Made by a program: the position numbers and the translations under genes. From Amyloporia xantha (lineage: Eukaryota; Basidiomycota; Agaricomycetes; Polyporales; Adustoporiaceae): a stretch of DNA of 64,000 bases. The notes under the pieces are model-generated. The model was not told where the DNA came from. It searched no databases and saw only the letters and a program-made list of their open reading frames with translations. Positions 1-9,383 of the stretch are shown piece by piece. The stretch covers positions 1,116,001 through 1,180,000 of the forward strand of contig JAYKKR010000002.1 of assembly GCA_036971615.1 (NCBI GenBank), written 5' to 3'. How positions within the stretch are numbered: position 1 is the first letter of the stretch; the number at the start of each line of letters is the position of its first letter.

Positions 1-1338
1 CCATTGACGAAGCAAACGTGCTCAAAGCGCTACATGAGAATACAGGTTACATTGGAGTGAAAAATGCAGAACTCATACGTACTATGATTGCGAATCTCCG
101 GAACCGACCACATAGGACACGATTCCGCTGGGTAAAAGGGCACCAGGGACACGCCTTGAACGAGGGGGCTGATCGACTCGCAGGAGTAGGCGCGAGAAAA
201 AGCAGCGACGAACAGATCGTCATGGGTATCCCGCCGCCCCTACGGGTAACCGGAGCTAAGCTCAATGTCATCACGCAGAAACTGGCCTATAAAGGCATTC
301 GCGAACTCAAAATGAGGAGCTATGAGCAACGCAGACGCACGACAGATCACCTGATACGAGCAATTGACAATATCGAGGTGTTCTTTGGCGAAACACCATC
401 GGAAAGTCATCTATGGCGGAGCCTGAGACACAAGGACTTTCGTAGGGAAGTGAGATACTTTATGTGGATGACGATGCATGATGCTTACATGGTCGGATCT
501 AACTGGCTACGCCCCTCTTACTCAGAGGAAATACAACAGCGCAATGAGTGCGCCTATTGCGCCACCGGGGAAATAGAATCTATGGAACACATTCTGTCTG
601 AGTGCAGCGCCCCCGGACAGGAAATTATCTGGAGGCTTGCACGCTTGCTATGGAACAAGAAGGAAAGTACCTGGGCACGACCGTCTCTGGGAGCAGTACT
701 GAGCAGTGCTCGGGCGACTTTCAAAGACGGAAGAGGAAAACCTAAAGCTGGAAGTGCGAGACTATACCGAATCATAATGTCTGAGTCCGCCTACTTAATC
801 TGGAAGATCCGTAACGAGAGGGTCATACCAAATGGAGAAACAGGCCGCACGACAACACACACACCACAAGAGATAGAGCGGCGGTGGTTGCAGGCAATAA
901 ACGAACGTCTTGCAATAGACTGTAAGATGACGGATAAGCGAAAATACAATAAGAAGGCCCTTAAGCAGTCCCTGGTAAGAGCAACGTGGGAAAAAACACT
1001 GCGAAACGAGGACGAGTTGCCGCGTAATTGGGCCCGCGGCAAGGCTGAGGTTTTAGTGGGTATAGAGGAGAGTCAGTCGGGGGATGAGGGTGTACCGGAG
1101 ATTAGTTGGCGCGATGATGGTACACCCGATTGACCTGCCTCGACGTTTTGAGTCCCACACTGTGTGCGTAACTGCATTTCCTCAGTGTGAATGTATGGCG
1201 AAGGTAGTAAAAATCATTTTCGGGGTCTCGTTTCCCTGAACCGTCAGCGGGGGCTCTGGAGGCGACTTTGTCGACTGCTGGACCCTGCGCCATCCTGGCG
1301 CAACGCTCCACCAAAAAAAAAAAAAAAAAAAAAAAAAA
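1..1338 (+). mobile_element. 3' portion of a non-LTR (LINE) retrotransposon with poly(A) tail
   Basis: The window opens inside a LINE-type retroelement. An open frame ending at 1133 encodes an RNase H domain and a cysteine/histidine motif. It is followed by about 180 nt of 3' UTR and then an uninterrupted run of 26 A at 1313-1338. Coding end, UTR, poly(A) and then unrelated gene sequence is the signature of target-primed reverse transcription. The 5' part (endonuclease, reverse transcriptase) lies outside the window, so the target-site duplication cannot be checked here. A 19-nt piece of its 3' terminus recurs at about 49.69 kb. Confidence 0.85.
3..1133 (+). CDS. LINE polyprotein C-terminus: RNase H plus CCHC-like motif (5' partial)
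   Basis: The frame is open from the window edge to a TGA at 1131-1133, so the start is missing. An RNase H fold is seen in its C-terminal signature 'RFRWVKGHQGHALNEGADRL', which supplies the conserved His and last catalytic Asp. In retroelements this domain degrades the RNA of the RNA-DNA hybrid. About 175 residues in, a Cys-X2-Cys...His-X4-Cys motif (CAYC...EHILSEC) resembles the zinc-binding segment often found after the RT/RNase H part of LINE ORF2. The rest is basic and tryptophan-rich with no domain I recognise. No internal stops, so the insertion may be young. The clade (Tad-like or other) cannot be assigned without the reverse transcriptase. Confidence 0.8.
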   Translation: MDEANVLKALHENTGYIGVKNAELIRTMIANLRNRPHRTRFRWVKGHQGHALNEGADRLAGVGARKSSDEQIVMGIPPPLRVTGAKLNVITQKLAYKGIRELKMRSYEQRRRTTDHLIRAIDNIEVFFGETPSESHLWRSLRHKDFRREVRYFMWMTMHDAYMVGSNWLRPSYSEEIQQRNECAYCATGEIESMEHILSECSAPGQEIIWRLARLLWNKKESTWARPSLGAVLSSARATFKDGRGKPKAGSARLYRIIMSESAYLIWKIRNERVIPNGETGRTTTHTPQEIERRWLQAINERLAIDCKMTDKRKYNKKALKQSLVRATWEKTLRNEDELPRNWARGKAEVLVGIEESQSGDEGVPEISWRDDGTPD

Positions 1339-1339
1339 G

Positions 1340-1814
1340 TTTGGTCAGTTTGACGGATACGTGACAAGGTTGTGGTGCCAGATCTTGGCTGTACGTCATG
1401 ATCATATGATTGAAATCCACAAAATGACTCACCCGTACCCAGGTCTATCCCACTGAGCATTATCTTGAGGTCAAGTCCTCCGACGAAGTGCAGATCAAAG
1501 TGGTCCTCGTGAACTTGGACACTGCCAAGCTCAACAAGGTATATTGTAACATCTGCGTGTTATATGTCAATGCTCACATACAACAGTTCAACAAGCTCAA
1601 GGTAAACACTTTTGTTCAGGTCATTGGCAAAGTCAGGACTCCCACCGAGCTCCATGCGGATTGTGCCCAGATCATCCAGTTTGGCGATGACTTTGGTGAG
1701 CTTGACTTGGACTCCATTGGTCTGCTGCTAACAATAAACACAGACATGAAGCTTGCCAATAACATTATCGAGCTTTGGCATGATCCTCGCTTTGCTAAGA
1801 TGGTCCAACAGTGA
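1340..1814 (+). CDS. rfa3: Replication protein A 14-kDa subunit (RPA3/Rfa3)-like, 5' truncated by the LINE
   Basis: Four exons can be read: 1340-1390, 1443-1538, 1587-1695 and 1744-1814, with introns of 48-52 nt (GT...AG). The last intron has a GCTAAC branch site. Joined, they give an OB-fold type sequence with 'FVQVIGKV', then a stretch ending 'FGDDF-DMKLANNIIELWHDPRF', which matches the C-terminal helix pattern of the RPA 14-kDa subunit. That subunit forms the trimerisation core of the single-strand DNA-binding RPA complex in the nucleus. The N-terminal start, normally only about ten residues further upstream, is absent because the LINE poly(A) abuts the first readable exon. There are no stops in the remaining exons. 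Whether it is a broken paralog or the cell's only copy cannot be seen here. Confidence 0.65.
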
Positions 1815-1913
1815 TAGTACAACGTAGTCGAGTCAATACGAGAGGTGATGTTCAGCGATGCACTGAGATCGGTACACAGATAAGACACAACGGCAGCAAC
1901 ATAATCTAACAAC

Positions 1914-1998
1914 TGCACGTGACTAATCTATATAGGGTAACTGATAAGATATGGGGTGCACGTGATTAGCCTATATAGGGTAACTGATAAGATATAGG
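1914..1998. repeat. Two tandem copies of a 43-bp unit
   Basis: The 43-nt unit starting TGCACGTGA occurs at 1914-1956 and again, slightly diverged, from 1957. It contains CTATATAGGGTAACTGATAAG. It lies immediately left of the TE-A right-end fragment. The CACGTG core resembles an E-box, but no function can be claimed. Confidence 0.6.
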
Positions 1999-2189
1999 CT
2001 CGATCTTATCTCATCAATGTTGGGGGTTGTTTGTACAAGTCGCGTCGTGCTGGCAGTTTTGTATTGAACTTTGTAATGGGTAACAAACTTTTGTATTGAG
2101 ACTACAAGGGACCTTACAACAGCAGTAACAAAAGCCTGACCCTAACCCCAGGATCTTGGGCGCTTACAATACAAATTTTGTATTGAATT
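1983..2189 (+). mobile_element. TE-A right-end fragment (truncated)
   Basis: This segment matches the right-hand ~200 bp of TE-A seen at 4741-4955, 12790-13010 (inverted) and 30135-30345. It starts GATAAGATA...ATCTTATC and runs through TTTTGTATTGAACTTTG and GACCCTAACCCC to ACAAATTTTGTATTGAATTG. The terminal ~80 bp with the CCTCAGGAATCGT end are missing. Sequence unrelated to TE-A starts at 2190. Confidence 0.7.
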
Positions 2190-2241
2190 GGCAAGCTAGG
2201 TGGAGCTAATGCTTCTGTCGGCGCAATATACCTAGCTTGCC
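2190..2241. repeat. 11-bp perfect inverted repeat
   Basis: GGCAAGCTAGG at 2190-2200 is mirrored by CCTAGCTTGCC at 2231-2241 around a 30-nt loop, directly at the truncation point of the TE-A fragment. It could be the scar of a small insertion or a stem-loop. No function is shown. Confidence 0.5.
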
Positions 2242-2593
2242 TCAACCTACCTCTGTCTTTGCGATACAAGGAAGAGAACATCTATCTGTGCGCAGCACCG
2301 GAATTACATCCTGAGATCTTCGAGCACTCGTTGTGCAGAACTGGAAAGCTGTCTTGAAGGCATGCAAGGTGGCGCTTCGTGGATACCACCGGTGTCAGAA
2401 ACAGTGCTACACCATGGACTGATGGGCAACGAAGTGCACCACATCTCCTCCTCAATGTTACCAAACAACTCGGGCAACAGGTACACACCTCTTCATTTGA
2501 CATGCAATCCAGTCGTAGCAAAACATGCAAACATGGCCCCCGTTGGTGCCATGCTCGAAGGGGAATCACAGATATAGAAGAAAAGGAGAATTT
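2242..2593 (+). other. Unassigned stretch between TE-A pieces, weak coding look
   Basis: About 350 nt of mixed composition, unlike the AT-rich repeats around it. Short overlapping frames (2362-2577 and 2379-2609) are open, but neither resembles a family I know and no splice structure is convincing. It is probably a captured or decayed gene fragment. Confidence 0.3.
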
Positions 2594-3119
2594 GACCCTA
2601 ACCCATTAGAAACTCATCTAGTGTCATTAGAACATTTACTTACAAAATGAGCATTCTCTATCAAATGAGCCTACTATCTATTTTTCACATTTTGTAATGA
2701 CATTACAAACTCACTCTAATGAGAGTACAAAGTCATCCTAATAATTACATCAGCTTGCTCTTGACCATGCAAACTTGCTTTTGAGACCATACATATTCAC
2801 TCTAACTGCAATGCAAACCTGCTCTGGCTATAACAATGCTATTTATCAACCAAATGTTACAACAGCCATATCTCAGTATGTATTGAGAATTCCAATACAA
2901 ACATTACAACTTTTCCTAATGAAGTAAATAAGTTCTATCTGATGGCATATAAAAGTGATTTTCCACACTAACCACATACAAACTTTTCTAATGTCATTAC
3001 AACATTTACTTATCAAGTCAATCTTGCCTTTCAAATGGTAATTAGAGCAAATTTGTAATGTCATTACAAAATGGGTGAAATACATAATGGTCCCATTTGA
3101 AAGTCATATCAGACACCTT

Positions 3120-3900
3120 TGCATTCAAAGTCAGTGTAATGATCATACATATTTGCTCTAATGGCACTACAACTCACTGGAATCACCACACAAACTCATC
3201 ATACTGACCATACAAACTTATCCTAATTATCATTCAAATGTATTGTATTGACCCTACAAACTCACCATAAGTATCATACAAACCTACACTAATCACCATT
3301 GAATCTGACTCTAATGTTCATATAAAGTTACTCTAGTATTGCTACAAGCTCACCCTGATCACCATAGAATCATATTGTATTGACTATACAACTCATTCTA
3401 ATGATCATATAAACTCAATGTAATCATCATACAAACTTATTCTAATGACCATATGAACTCACTATAATCCCCATACAAACTTACTCTAATCCCCATACAA
3501 AATCACTCTAATCCCCATACAAAGTGATTGTAATGACCATACAAACTTACTCTAATAACCATACAAACTCACACTAATGACCTTACAAAGTCACTGTAAT
3601 GACCATACAAACTTAATCTAATCTGCATACAACACCACTCAAATCACCATACAACTTACTCTAATGACCATACAAACTTGAAGTTACTCTACTCTCCACA
3701 GAAAGTCGCTCTAATGGCTAATGGCTCTACAAACTAAGTCTAATTATCATACAAACTCACTCACCCTAGAAACACATTGTATTGACATTACCAACTTGCT
3801 CTAATCACCATACAAATCTACTCTAATGATCATACAAACTCACTACAATTATCATACAGACCTAGTTCAATCACCATTCAATGTCACACCAACCACCATT
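3120..3900 (+). repeat. Degenerate ~22-bp minisatellite array inside TE-A
   Basis: More than 25 imperfect units of the form ACCATACAAACTTACTCTAATG are arrayed head to tail. Common variants are CAT/TCATT, ACTC/ACTT and CTAATC/CTAATG. The same array occurs inverted at about 14340-15110 and in + orientation at about 28090-28505. Units are too diverged and too closely spaced to be a CRISPR, which a eukaryote would lack in any case. Confidence 0.8.
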
Positions 3901-4270
3901 CAAGTTATTCTAGGGGGCATACTAACCTGCTGTGAATATAGCGCAAAGCTCTCTAAGATCCTTACAAACATGCCCTAATGATATCTATTTAGCAGGCTTA
4001 CAATGAAGTCTATAAAGAACAGATAAAGCCATGTTTACAGGCTTGCACTTGGAGCGCATTTTTGGGCACCTAAAAAGTGGCTGACACTCGGAAAGGCAAT
4101 GATCATTGAATAGCATATTTGTTATGGCCTCAAATCCTTAGGAACTTGAATGGGAGATAGATACACTATAGTCCAAGGTCTGTACCAACTTTCAGCCAAT
4201 TTAATTAAGAATTGAAGCCACAGTAAAGTGCGCTTTTTTCCATTTCCAGCAATTCCCGTGGGCATCTACG

Positions 4271-4310
4271 GCGCATAGGGCGATCCACCAGAAGGGATCG
4301 CCCTATGCGC
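4271..4310. repeat. Perfect 16-bp stem hairpin in TE-A copy 1
   Basis: GCGCATAGGGCGATCC (4271-4286) pairs perfectly with 4295-4310 around an 8-nt loop. Flanks (AAGTGCGCTTTTTTCCATTT on the left, TCATGTGAC...TTTTTCTGCTCTT on the right) align with other TE-A copies. Those copies carry a hairpin of different sequence at the same place. Confidence 0.85.
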
Positions 4311-4709
4311 ACTTAGAATTTTCACACTTTGGGGTCATGTGACTGCTTTTTCTGCTCTTGGGAGGCTCATTCTGGGCTCATTCTGGGCTCAAACAATGCG
4401 TGAAAATCACCTAAAATAAGGGAATGTCTCTCTCCTTCATTTGGAATCCCTATCTGACATTTTTCACATCTCACATACAGCCATATTTCCACATTTGGGC
4501 AAGTGTATGTGGGGTCTATATGCTATAGATAAATAGTAACAAATCTCAAAAAATAGGAGACAGCCTTTCGACAGCCATGGCTACCCCCTGATGTAAGCAT
4601 TTCCTTATATGGAAATATTTGAATGTGGTCAATCCAACAGTATACACACTTCAAAGGCCAGTAGGCCGCTGATCTGTCACATGTCCAAGGATAAGCACAT
4701 GTGATTAGA

Positions 4710-4728
4710 CACATGATCTAATCATGTG
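4710..4728. repeat. Perfect palindrome near the TE-A right end
   Basis: CACATGAT-CTA-ATCATGTG forms an 8-bp stem with a 3-nt loop. It is kept intact in the inverted copy (about 13016-13034) and in the copy at about 30104-30122. A second small dyad, GATAAGAT...ATCTTATC, follows about 25 nt later in every copy. Conserved dyads beside a terminus could be protein-binding sites for transposition. Confidence 0.6.
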
Positions 4729-5037
4729 ACATACCATACAAGGATGTAGATAAGATATGGGTTCAATCTTATCTCATCAGTGTTGGGGGTTGTTTGTACA
4801 AGTCGCGTCGTGCTGGCAGTTTTGTATTGAACTTTGTAATGGGTAACAAACTTTTGTATTGAGACTACAAGGGACCTTACAACAGCAGTAACAAAAGCCT
4901 GACCCTAACCCTAGGATCTTGGGTGCTTACAATACAAATTTTGTATTGAATTGTGTTCTCACGCTTAGGGCGCAAAAGCTAGTGTCACGACTTTTGCTCA
5001 CCAGAGAAATGCTTCCTTCGTACCTCAGGAATCGTAA

Positions 5038-5906
5038 CAACTGGGCTTGCTGATTGACAATCCACAAACCTGCCTAGCCTTTGTACAATGTTAACCTGGT
5101 TTGTAAATCCGCATTTTTGACAATTTCAGTTAAATACTGGGCAAGCTTGTAATAAATATAATCATATAATTCTGCTGTACAGGTCATATATCATTATATA
5201 TATCATTGAAATCTGCTTATTTCTGCCAATCCAAATATGGTAGTATCCAATACAGGATTATTATATATCATTAGAATCCGCTTGCACCTCGACCTCACGT
5301 GCACCTGGACTAATTAGCCCGGCATACCCCCCCCCCGGGATTGCCGGGCCAGCTAGCCTCGAAAGTCGTATGCCCTGTAGTTGCCAATAAAGCGGGCAAT
5401 AAAGGCGGGCTTGCCTAATACTATGAGTCCCCTTATCTCACTGTTATCTAGCACCCCCTCTGGATAACGTTGGCATCGCTGATAACGATGCCGACAGGCC
5501 CGACACTTCTCGGATATCGCTGATCGCGCCCCCAGCCCACCTTGTGCACCTCTGTGCGCGCCTCCATGCGCGCTCACCACCATCGACCGCGAGCTTGATT
5601 ATCTCCCTCATTCCTTTGTCGTTTATCTTCGTTTCTTTTGCACACATGTAGATCTGTTTAGTCAATGACTTTAACTGTGGTATTTGTAAGATACAAAGCA
5701 ATTAATGTACTATAATTCAATGAGGGACTCCGTAGCCATGGTAATGAACGTCAGCAGTAACGGGAGTAAGACTGGAGTGAATGTGAACATTAGCATCAAA
5801 CTATCTATGAGAAGATAAGAGAATATAGAGTGCGTGCAAGGAGTAAATATGGCAGGACCATCCCTTCGGCAGGAGGCAGCTGCAAGCCACCGCAGTTATA
5901 TGTCCA
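5038..5906. other. Gene-free AT-rich interval
   Basis: This holds AT-rich DNA with a duplicated ATATATCATT(A/G)AAATC-like motif (around 5185-5215 and 5260-5280), a C-run at about 5327-5337, and a short GC-rich dyad CCCGG...CCGGG around 5315-5350. I see no gene, and nothing that fixes a promoter for the minus-strand gene, which faces the other way. Confidence 0.5.
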
Positions 5907-7615
5907 TTAAATGTTCGTAGCACCAGCTGCCGACGTTGTGGATGTCGAGGTCACGGCATTGCCACCAGATGGCTGCAAGCTGCTTGCCTCCACAACAGCA
6001 CCCTTTGTCTTCTTCCTCGGTACACCCTTATCTTTGCGCGGCGCACGGGGTTTCTTTGTTATGTTCACGAGTGCCCCTCCAACACCAGAAACAAGGTTGA
6101 CGAAACCTTCCGGCTCGCTTTGCTTGCATCGCTTATTAACTGCTTGAGGGGTTGTATTGGCTGTTCTCTTCCGAATCAGCTCTGAGTTAATTCGATCGGC
6201 ACCAGCAACCACATCCGAGTCCAAGTTGTCTGAGTCATGAGTATGAATGGTGGAGTCGACATTAGATGCAAGGGGATCTACGGAAAGTATGCCACTGGTA
6301 GTCACAGCGAGCTCGATGTCAGACTCTGATGGGAGTGTGGTGGACACAGCGGATGTATGAGGCGAGGTAGTCACGGTAGTTTTGTCACCAGTGTCGCCGA
6401 CATGGAGTGCCTCCTCGAAGCGGGTGGTATCCCAAGCTGTATATTCAGCATGAGAGAGCTTGCAAAAACACACTTCACCAGACTCCCATGCACGGTACAG
6501 GACATCCAACTCAATATGTGACCTGATGTCACTGGGGGAGCAGAAGGTTTTCAGCAGCCAGCCTTCAACCACAACTCCATACTTCTGAGTGATTTTGATG
6601 TCAAAGTTTGTGTAATAAATTCCCAGCACTTCAAGCTCAGCAGCGGAGCCTATCGACTCATTGCTGATTAGCATGAATACAACCTTGATGCAGTACATGG
6701 CATTACTCACGCAACTTCTCATATATGATTTTGTTGATGCAAGCCTTCAGGTTGGCGACTTGATCACGCGAGTGATCCACAATCCCTGAATTGAAGAAGC
6801 CGTCAGATTCATACGTGTGAAATGTATTGTTACACTCATCAGCTTACCCTGTATTCCGCTGAGGCAGTAGGCTTCCAACTGAATGGTAAGGTGCGGCAAG
6901 TGTTTCTGCATAGTGATGTTGAAGAAGTCCGTGAGCCGTTCACTGGTGTAGAAGACGTGCGGCTCGTTGTAATGATCAACACTTGACCTCACAGCAATCA
7001 TGACTACTTCAGTACCTGTACATGCATGCAGCACTTCAAGCTGGACAAATATTCAGTTGAATTGAAAATGCTAGTCTCAAATATAAACGAACCTCATCTT
7101 GAATGCTCGCAATGTTGCTGCGGACATTGTGGAACGTGTTGAGCGGAACATTCTGCACAGACAACTTCTTCATCTCATGTTCCTCTTCAAGAACCTTGAG
7201 TAGCGGCTTCGTGTATTCAACCCGTTCCTTGTGTGTCATTGCATCCCACTTTGCCTTGATTTCTGCCGGTAGGTTGTTTGGTTTGAAGCGTGGTGCACCG
7301 TCAGGCAGCGCTGGCACATTTATGACAGCGAATTTAGTACCAAAGTTCACAGTGAATTGAGTTCACCTTACCATCATTCAGCTCCTTCAACTCGTGCTTG
7401 AGAAATGCATTCCACATGTTGACTCCTCTTGTTGATGTCGAGAGGCGAGAACCCTGCATAAGTTGCTGGAGATACCATTCAGGAGTGTGGCCACCAAGCT
7501 CAGTGTGCAGCTTGTCCGCTTCCTCTCTGAAACCTGGCTTGCTGACCAACATGGGGATTAGGCTGAGTGCATAGAGGGGTGCGGGCTCAGACAGCTGGCC
7601 TTCCAAACTTCTCAA
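5907..7615 (-). CDS. Orphan-family protein common in Agaricomycete genomes (function unknown)
   Basis: A multi-exon minus-strand gene. Introns at 7311-7371 (GTAAGG...CCAG), about 7038-7093, about 6788-6847 and about 6635-6720 restore one continuous frame. Features are 'TPEWYLQQL', 'WDAMTHKERVEY', a block reading 'AVRSSVDHYNEPHVFYTSER', then 'NFDIKITQKYGVVVEGW', followed by a Ser/Thr-rich tail and a basic Lys/Arg/Pro C-terminus that looks nuclear or DNA-binding. The order of these blocks is what I remember of a large, poorly characterised basidiomycete family that often sits near transposons. No catalytic motif is visible. Upstream exons may exist beyond 7615 but look decayed. Its first 88 nt lie inside the large inverted repeat, so the same 5' end recurs at 11556-11643. 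Confidence 0.6.
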
Positions 7616-9383
7616 TATATAGATGTCAAGTGGAAGCTTGGGCCTATGAGGGATGCCATATACTCATTGGTGAGAGAAAGAAGGGAGATTGGTGATAGCA
7701 GTGCATGTGGAGTCAGTTACAAATGTGGTGTGAGAGGGGGCCCAGGTCTTGCAATGTTCCCAGTTTTTTTCATTCTTCACTGCCAGGTTTGCCTTTGCTA
7801 TGCCTGCCTCCTCTGGATTTCCCATCCATTATTACTCTGCTCACTCTTCCCCTGGGCCACCACTGTCACCACTGAACAGCAACAGCTTCTACACCAAGCA
7901 CCACGGTAATAGTTATAGCGTTGAGACACTACAGGTTTCCGATAGTGTCCCCACTGTTTGTGGGGCCCTCAAGAAAGGCAAGTGCTGAGGTACACACTCC
8001 ATCCCCACACCCTGTATAGCCAACACAGAAGATGAGTCCATCATCAGCTATCCCCAGTGATCTCCAAGATATGGGGTGAAATCACTGGCAGTAGTGACTT
8101 TCCTTACAACATTGTTGATAACATTGGGCATTAAAACAGAGTCTTGCTTTTGCTGCTTTTTGCTTGTGTCTCAATCTTGCACAAACAGACTTGCAAAGAC
8201 TTTACCACAGAAGACCTCCAGAAACTTGAGGACTGTGTCTGTGAGCACCAGAAACTCTACTTTTTCAAGTAAGTCTATGTTGTGGAATCTCTGTTCATCA
8301 GTATTTGAATAGTTTTATGAAAGGTGGATATACAATAGTGATAAGAAGACATTGACTGCCATGCCACAATGATGCTCCACTGCCAGATTTGTCAAGCTCA
8401 CAACACGTGTATTAACTCAAATTCGCCAAGTGAAGGTGTCATCAACAAGGTGGGTAATTGAACTTGGATACATTCCAGTTTCAGTACTGACCATGTTTAA
8501 CAGATGGCACAAATATTTGGTCCGGAGTATGAGGTTGTCTTTCTCCAATTCAAACTGGAGTTAGGCTTCACAATTCTAAAAACATGTAGCAAGAGGTGGT
8601 GTTTGGTGGACTCCAAGCAGAATTGAAGAGTGCTATACCTCAATACTGCTGAGTCTGAGCAATTGAAGATGAGGCAGCCAGCACTGGTTAGAGGAACAGG
8701 ACCCTGGAAAGCGGCCAAGGAGGAGGGTGATATTAAGGTGGCAGAGTTTCAAGCAGCAGAGGAGCTGGTTTGGATCTTAGTAGGTCAGACATGCTTTGAA
8801 GAATTCTGGGCATTGGTGTGCAAAACTCCCCAGGCCCCTGTCAAGGAGTGGTATGATAAAGGCTTTCTCATAGTACGGATCTATTTCTATTGTATGTATA
8901 TATACCACCCGATGTCAGTGAACAGCCAGTCATTGATGAATATAATGACCCTGCATTATCTGAGGCTTACCCTAAGCTACCTTTGCACTGACAACTATTC
9001 ATCAATGGCATTGTGCAACAGGGCAAGGACTTGCTTGACTTCATTGGCAATGAGTTAGGTGAAAAGGCACTGGCATACAAAGAGCAAAGAGGCTGGAAAA
9101 GACAAGGGTGTAGACCCGAACAAGGCCAAGAGGTTCAGTAAGCTGGCACTAGAGATTGCCAAATTTTCTTTATGCCTTCTTCAACCTGATGACAACGTCA
9201 TGGTGTGCATCAGGCAGAATATTATGATTCCTGAGGTATGAAGGAAGTGTTAGCTATGGTGAGCAAAAGCCACAACACCAACTTTTGTGTCCTAAGTGTG
9301 GGAACCCAATTCAACTTGGTGGGAGCGGGCCAATAAATGGCAGGACGATTCCTGAGGATTTTGAAGTGCTGTCTTCCATTATA
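7528..9383 (+). repeat. Left arm of a 1.86-kb near-perfect inverted repeat
   Basis: Each base from 7528 to 9383 mirrors 11643 to 9788, centred at 9585.5. I found two 1-nt indels (a T-run near 8148 and a C-run near 8829) and little else, so identity is above 99%. The arm holds the 5' end of the 5907-7615 gene, a decayed plus-strand gene, and TE-A end sequences at its inner edge. Confidence 0.9.
8502..9241 (+). pseudogene. Decayed gene of unknown family (left palindrome arm)
   Basis: From the ATG at 8502 a frame runs 'MAQIFGPEYEVVFLQFKLEL', meets a TGA at about 8624, and continues in the same frame through 'RGTGPWKAAKEEGDIKVAEF' and 'EEFWALVCKTP'. After a probable intron (GTACGG... at about 8873), 'VIDEYNDPALSEAYPKLP' and 'KDLLDFIGNELGEKALAYKE' are readable in different frames with another stop. 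The last frame ends 'IRQNIMIPEV' with a stop codon that lies in the TE-A terminal repeat. I do not recognise the family. The composition is protein-like but broken, and there is an identical mirror copy at 9930-10669. Confidence 0.4.

Larger units (their letters stand above)
2594..5037 (+). mobile_element. TE-A copy 1, 5' truncated
   Basis: This copy starts with the GACCCTAACCCATTAGAAAC segment also seen at about 27590. It runs through the repeat array (about 3120-3900), a hairpin (4271-4310), a short perfect palindrome (4710-4728) and the right-end block, and ends with the terminal repeat CCTCAGGAATCGTAA at 5023-5037. Compared with the copy at 27229-30430, the left ~370 bp and left terminal repeat are missing. 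No transposase frame is seen, so it is non-autonomous or decayed. Confidence 0.7.

Noticed and set aside
1182..1460. Minus-strand frame with poly-Phe
   Set aside because: Translation of the LINE poly(A) tail on the opposite strand.
3120..3900. CRISPR-like regular array
   Set aside because: Units are adjacent with no unique spacers, are degenerate, and lie in a eukaryotic transposon.
7749..7988. Plus-strand frames at the left palindrome arm start as a gene
   Set aside because: The minus strand shows traces of the orphan-family N-terminus (GKSRGGRHSKGKPG); the plus frames look like shadows.
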